Assembly: GCF_024979235.1 (NCBI RefSeq)
Contig: NZ_JANLCM010000002.1
Span: 1,240,001 to 1,304,000, forward strand
Length of the DNA: 64,000 nucleotides
Reading direction: 5' to 3'
From: Herbiconiux aconitum
GTDB taxonomy: Bacteria; Actinomycetota; Actinomycetes; Actinomycetales; Microbacteriaceae
Under the pieces are notes generated by a model. It made no database searches. It worked only from the letters and a program-made list of their open reading frames with translations, and had not been told where the DNA came from. Position numbers and translations under genes: made by a program. Shown here in pieces: positions 61,471-64,000 of the stretch. The number at the start of each line of letters is the position of its first letter. The stretch's first letter is position 1.

Positions 61471-62505
61471 ATGACAGACCAGATCGAGCTCGGACTCGAC
61501 ACCTTCGGCGACGTCACGGCCGACGAGAGCGGCACCCCGCTCCCCCACGCCCAGGTGTTGCGCAATCTCGTGGACCAGGGCGTGCTCGCCGACGAGCTCG
61601 GCATCGACTTCATCGGCTTCGGCGAGCACCACCGCAACGACTTCGCGGTGACCAGCCCCGAGGTGGTCTTGGCGGCGGTCGCGGCCCGCACCTCGCGCAT
61701 CCATCTCGGCTCCGCCGTCACCGTGCTCTCCTCTGACGACCCGGTGCGGGTCTTCCAGCGGTTCTCGACCCTCGATGCGCTCTCGAACGGCCGCGCAGAG
61801 GTCATCCTGGGTCGCGGTTCGTTCACCGAGTCGTTCCCGCTGTTCGGCTACGAGCTCTCCGACTACGAGGAACTCTTCGAAGAGAAACTCAACCTCTTCG
61901 CCGAGGTTCGGAAGCAGGAGCCCGTGACCTGGTCGGGCAACACCCGCGCGGCACTGACCTCGCAGCAGGTGTATCCGCCGGTCGAGAACGGCCTGCTGAA
62001 GACCTGGGTGGGCGTCGGCGGCAGCCCCGAGTCGGTGGTGCGCACCGCTCGCTACGGATTCTCGCTGATGCTCGCGATCATCGGCGGCGACCCGGTGCGG
62101 TTCGCGCCCTATGTCGACCTCTTCCAGCGGGCGCAGGACCAGTTCGAGACGGGCCGCCAGCCGATCGGCGTGCACTCGCCCGGCCACGTCGCCGACACCG
62201 ACGAACAGGCCCGCGAAGAGCTGTGGCCGCACTACTCGGCCATGATGAACCGGATCGGCCGCGAACGTGGATGGTCGCCCATGGGGCGCGCCCACTTCGA
62301 GCAGGAAGCCGGGCCGCAGGGCTCGCTCTACGTCGGATCGCCCTCGACGGTGGCTGCCAAGATCGCCAACACCGTCAAGACGCTCGGCGTCGACCGCTTC
62401 GACCTCAAATACGGCAACGGCGGCCTCTCGCACGAGAAGCTCATGCACAGCATCGAGCTCTACGGCACCCAGGTGGTGCCGCAGGTGCGCGAGCTGCTCG
62501 CGTAG
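61471..62505 (+). CDS. LLM-class flavin-dependent oxidoreductase
   Basis: This 344-residue luciferase-like monooxygenase has the TIM-barrel pattern GFGEHHRNDFAVTSPEVVLAAVAARTSRIHLGSAVTVLSSDDPVRV (in parts), GRAEVILGRGSFTESFPLFG and VGVGGSPESVVRTARYG. It would use FMNH2 or F420 supplied by a reductase not in the window. GGATGAGGAG precedes the ATG. The upstream ATGCGTATGCAT (61415-61426) is a near-palindrome, possibly a MarR-type operator. Confidence 0.9.
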   Translation: MTDQIELGLDTFGDVTADESGTPLPHAQVLRNLVDQGVLADELGIDFIGFGEHHRNDFAVTSPEVVLAAVAARTSRIHLGSAVTVLSSDDPVRVFQRFSTLDALSNGRAEVILGRGSFTESFPLFGYELSDYEELFEEKLNLFAEVRKQEPVTWSGNTRAALTSQQVYPPVENGLLKTWVGVGGSPESVVRTARYGFSLMLAIIGGDPVRFAPYVDLFQRAQDQFETGRQPIGVHSPGHVADTDEQAREELWPHYSAMMNRIGRERGWSPMGRAHFEQEAGPQGSLYVGSPSTVAAKIANTVKTLGVDRFDLKYGNGGLSHEKLMHSIELYGTQVVPQVRELLA

Positions 62506-62522
62506 GCATCCGCTCGCAGGCG

Positions 62523-62574
62523 ACTCGTCCCGAACGGGGCAGAATTCGGCGATCCTGCCCGGTTCGGGACGAGT
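62523..62574. terminator. 20-bp stem between convergent LLM and Ogt genes
   Basis: ACTCGTCCCGAACGGGGCAG pairs with 62555-62574 at 19 of 20 positions around a 12-base loop. It lies between facing stop codons. Likely two-way terminator or a member of the palindromic repeat families. Confidence 0.65.
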
Positions 62575-62584
62575 GAGCGCGCGC

Positions 62585-63076
62585 TCAGGCGGCTTCGCGG
62601 GCCAGGAGGGAGCGCTTGACGTGGAGGCCCCAGGCGAAGCCGCCCAGGGAGCCGTCGCTGCGGAGCACGCGGTGGCACGGCACGAAGAGGGCGGGGGCAT
62701 TGCGCGCACACGCGCTCGCCGCCGCGCGCACCGCACTCGGGCGGTCGAGAGCCGCGGCGAACTCCTGGTAGGTCAGGGGCTGCCCGGGTTCGATCTCGCG
62801 GAGCTTCTCCCAGCCGAGCATGTGGAACGCGCCGCCCTGCTGCACCACCACGACATCGTCGATCGCGTGGATGTCGCCCTCGTAGTAGGCGCGCACCGCG
62901 TCGGCGGCGGCGAGCGCCCCCGGCTCGAGGGACTCGGGTCGGCGGGCGGGTGCGAGGCGGGCCAGCAGAGCCTCCGGATCGGCGGTCCAGCCGGAGGAGA
63001 GCACCCGACCCTCCTCGTCGGCGATGATTCCGAACGGACCGTCGGGGGTGTCGACGAACTGGATGATGGCGGTCAT
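62585..63076 (-). CDS. ogt: Methylated-DNA--protein-cysteine methyltransferase
   Basis: This 163-residue repair protein transfers alkyl groups from O6-alkylguanine to its own Cys in VPCHRVLRSDGSLGGFAWG. An N-terminal ribonuclease-like domain (about 1-80) precedes the DNA-binding helix-turn-helix (LTYQEFAAALDRPSAVRAAASA). The ATG overlaps the stop of the AlkA gene (ATGA), making an alkylation-repair operon in the order AlkA-Ogt. Confidence 0.94.
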   Translation of the reverse strand: MTAIIQFVDTPDGPFGIIADEEGRVLSSGWTADPEALLARLAPARRPESLEPGALAAADAVRAYYEGDIHAIDDVVVVQQGGAFHMLGWEKLREIEPGQPLTYQEFAAALDRPSAVRAAASACARNAPALFVPCHRVLRSDGSLGGFAWGLHVKRSLLAREAA

Positions 63077-64000
63077 GGGGTGGTCTCCTTCGAGAGAGCA
63101 GGGGGCGTGGATGCCGGGCGGCGCCGGGCGGGTGGTGGAGCGGCCGGCGGTGCGGGGGCGGCGGTGCGCGGAGGGGGCTCCGGTGTCGGCGCGTCGGCGG
63201 GGGCGGGGCCGGGGCCGGGGCGGGCGGGCCGGCGGGCCGTCGCCGCATCGGCGGCCGCACCCCAGAGGTGCAGGCACAGGTAGGAGCGCCAGGGTGCGTA
63301 GTCGGCGGCCCATCCGGCCAACTCGCGCGGCGCATCCGGAAACCCGAGCGACCGGGCTCCGGCTCGCACCGCGACATCGCCCGTGAGCAGGATGTCGGGG
63401 TTGCCGAGCACGCGCATGGCGAGGTAGCCGGCGGTCCAGTCGCCGATGCCGGGGAGCGCGGTGAGCCGGCGGCGGAGCTCGGCCGCGTCGTCGCCCGACG
63501 AGAGTTCGAGCTCGCCGGACACCAGGGCTTCGGCCACGGCGACCACGGTGGCGATCTTGGCCCGTGGTCCGTAGAGCACCGATCCGGCGTGCTCGGCGAT
63601 TTGCGCCGCAGTCGGGAAGAGCAGAGTGGGCGCGCTCGGGGTGCCGCCGGCGAGTCCGGCACCCGTCGCCGTCGCCGTCTCCGTCGCAGTCTCCGTCGAC
63701 TCGAAGGGTGAGCCGGCGGCGACGGCGAGGCGGTGCAGCATCGTGCGGGCGGCGGAGACGGTGATCTGCTGACCGATGATGGCGCGGAACAGCATCTCGT
63801 GCGCGTCGACCGCGCCCGGCAAGCGGATGCCCGGCACCCGGGCGATGCGCGCGGTGAGCGCTCGGCGCGCGGCATCCAGGCCACCTGCCGCGATTTCGGG
63901 AGGAGCTGCGTGAGACGAAGGTCGTATGCGGGTGTCGTGCGACGCTGCTCCTCCCGAATCGACACCCGCGCCCGTGGCAACGGCCGCGAGGGCCGCATCG
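63073..64000 (-). CDS. AlkA-type 3-methyladenine glycosylase, possibly Ada-AlkA fusion (5' end missing)
   Basis: The frame is open to the window edge, so at least 309 residues are present and the N-terminus is cut. The HhH-GPD core shows IIGQQITVSAARTMLHRL, the hairpin LPGIGDWTAGYLAMR and the catalytic Asp in LTGDVAV. In the AlkA fold the linker before GIRLPGAVDAHE is normally short. Here it carries an insert of about 45 residues that includes the translated 64-bp palindrome (63895-63958). A TETATETATATG insert and a 50-residue Pro/Ala/Arg tail are further low-complexity additions. Whether an AraC/Ada half precedes it cannot be seen. Confidence 0.85.
   Translation of the reverse strand, partial: DAALAAVATGAGVDSGGAASHDTRIRPSSHAAPPEIAAGGLDAARRALTARIARVPGIRLPGAVDAHEMLFRAIIGQQITVSAARTMLHRLAVAAGSPFESTETATETATATGAGLAGGTPSAPTLLFPTAAQIAEHAGSVLYGPRAKIATVVAVAEALVSGELELSSGDDAAELRRRLTALPGIGDWTAGYLAMRVLGNPDILLTGDVAVRAGARSLGFPDAPRELAGWAADYAPWRSYLCLHLWGAAADAATARRPARPGPGPAPADAPTPEPPPRTAAPAPPAAPPPARRRPASTPPALSKETTP
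63895..63958. repeat. 64-bp palindromic repeat, copy 3, inside a coding frame
   Basis: Same termini and length as the intergenic copies at 36175 and 51957. Like copy 1 it is followed by TCGACA. It is translated on the minus strand within the AlkA gene without a stop, as DSGGAASHDTRIRPSSHAA and neighbours. Confidence 0.85.

Overview
The window is chromosomal DNA from a very GC-rich actinobacterium. The gene set (FHA/PP2C/PknB signalling, DUF4192, a DUF3516 helicase, a class F sortase with a DUF4397 protein, HhH-GPD glycosylases) and the dense GTGA/ATGA gene overlaps fit Microbacteriaceae; the genus cannot be settled from the sequence. No phage, transposase, CRISPR array, tRNA or rRNA was seen. 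Nearly all DNA is protein coding, with strong G/C at third codon positions.

Layout. 1-2603 (-): a polyamine-type ABC transporter (Tat lipoprotein binding protein, ATPase, permease cut by the window edge). 3339-17904 (-): an eight-gene signalling and cell-surface operon resembling the bifidobacterial PFNA cluster (FHA, PP2C, Ser/Thr kinase, 1980-residue Ig/FN3 surface protein, MoxR ATPase, DUF58, transglutaminase-like membrane protein, zinc-ribbon FHA protein). Its transglutaminase domain has lost the catalytic Cys and His. 18072-21375 (+): Lrp/AsnC regulator, class III aminotransferase and FAD amine oxidase, probably the catabolic partner of the polyamine transporter. 21423-33120: DUF4192, YceI, a small membrane protein, a secreted coiled-coil lysozyme-like protein, a DNA glycosylase, a NUDIX-NYN fusion, a FolP2-type DHPS homologue with a RibD/DHFR-like reductase, and a surface module (membrane glycosyltransferase, DUF4397 protein, class F sortase). 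33579-40417: helicase, S4 protein, a long coiled-coil protein and two TetR regulators.

40542-48090 is the most interesting region. A divergent locus separated by a perfect operator-like palindrome encodes SDR, acyltransferase and alkyl-DHAP-synthase-like FAD enzyme on one side. On the other side it encodes a fatty-acyl-CoA-reductase/HAD fusion flanked by two paralogous ferritin-like proteins. One paralog has a complete soluble-desaturase-type di-iron site; the other has lost three of its six ligands. Together these look like an ether-lipid pathway with a candidate oxygen-dependent vinyl-ether (plasmalogen) desaturase.

48328-64000 holds a MerR/aldo-keto reductase pair with a textbook 19-bp-spacer promoter, a Tag-like glycosylase, an acyl-CoA ligase, a CASTOR/POLLUX-type channel, a J-NERD protein, USP, HxlR/SDR, an LLM flavoprotein and an Ada-type AlkA-Ogt repair pair.

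Overlaid on the genes is a system of structured non-coding repeats. A ~435-bp element occurs twice in inverted orientation (33133-33569 and 50256-50685), and its core recurs alone at 40434-40512. A 64-bp palindrome family occurs three times, once inside a coding frame. Other long stems sit between convergent genes.
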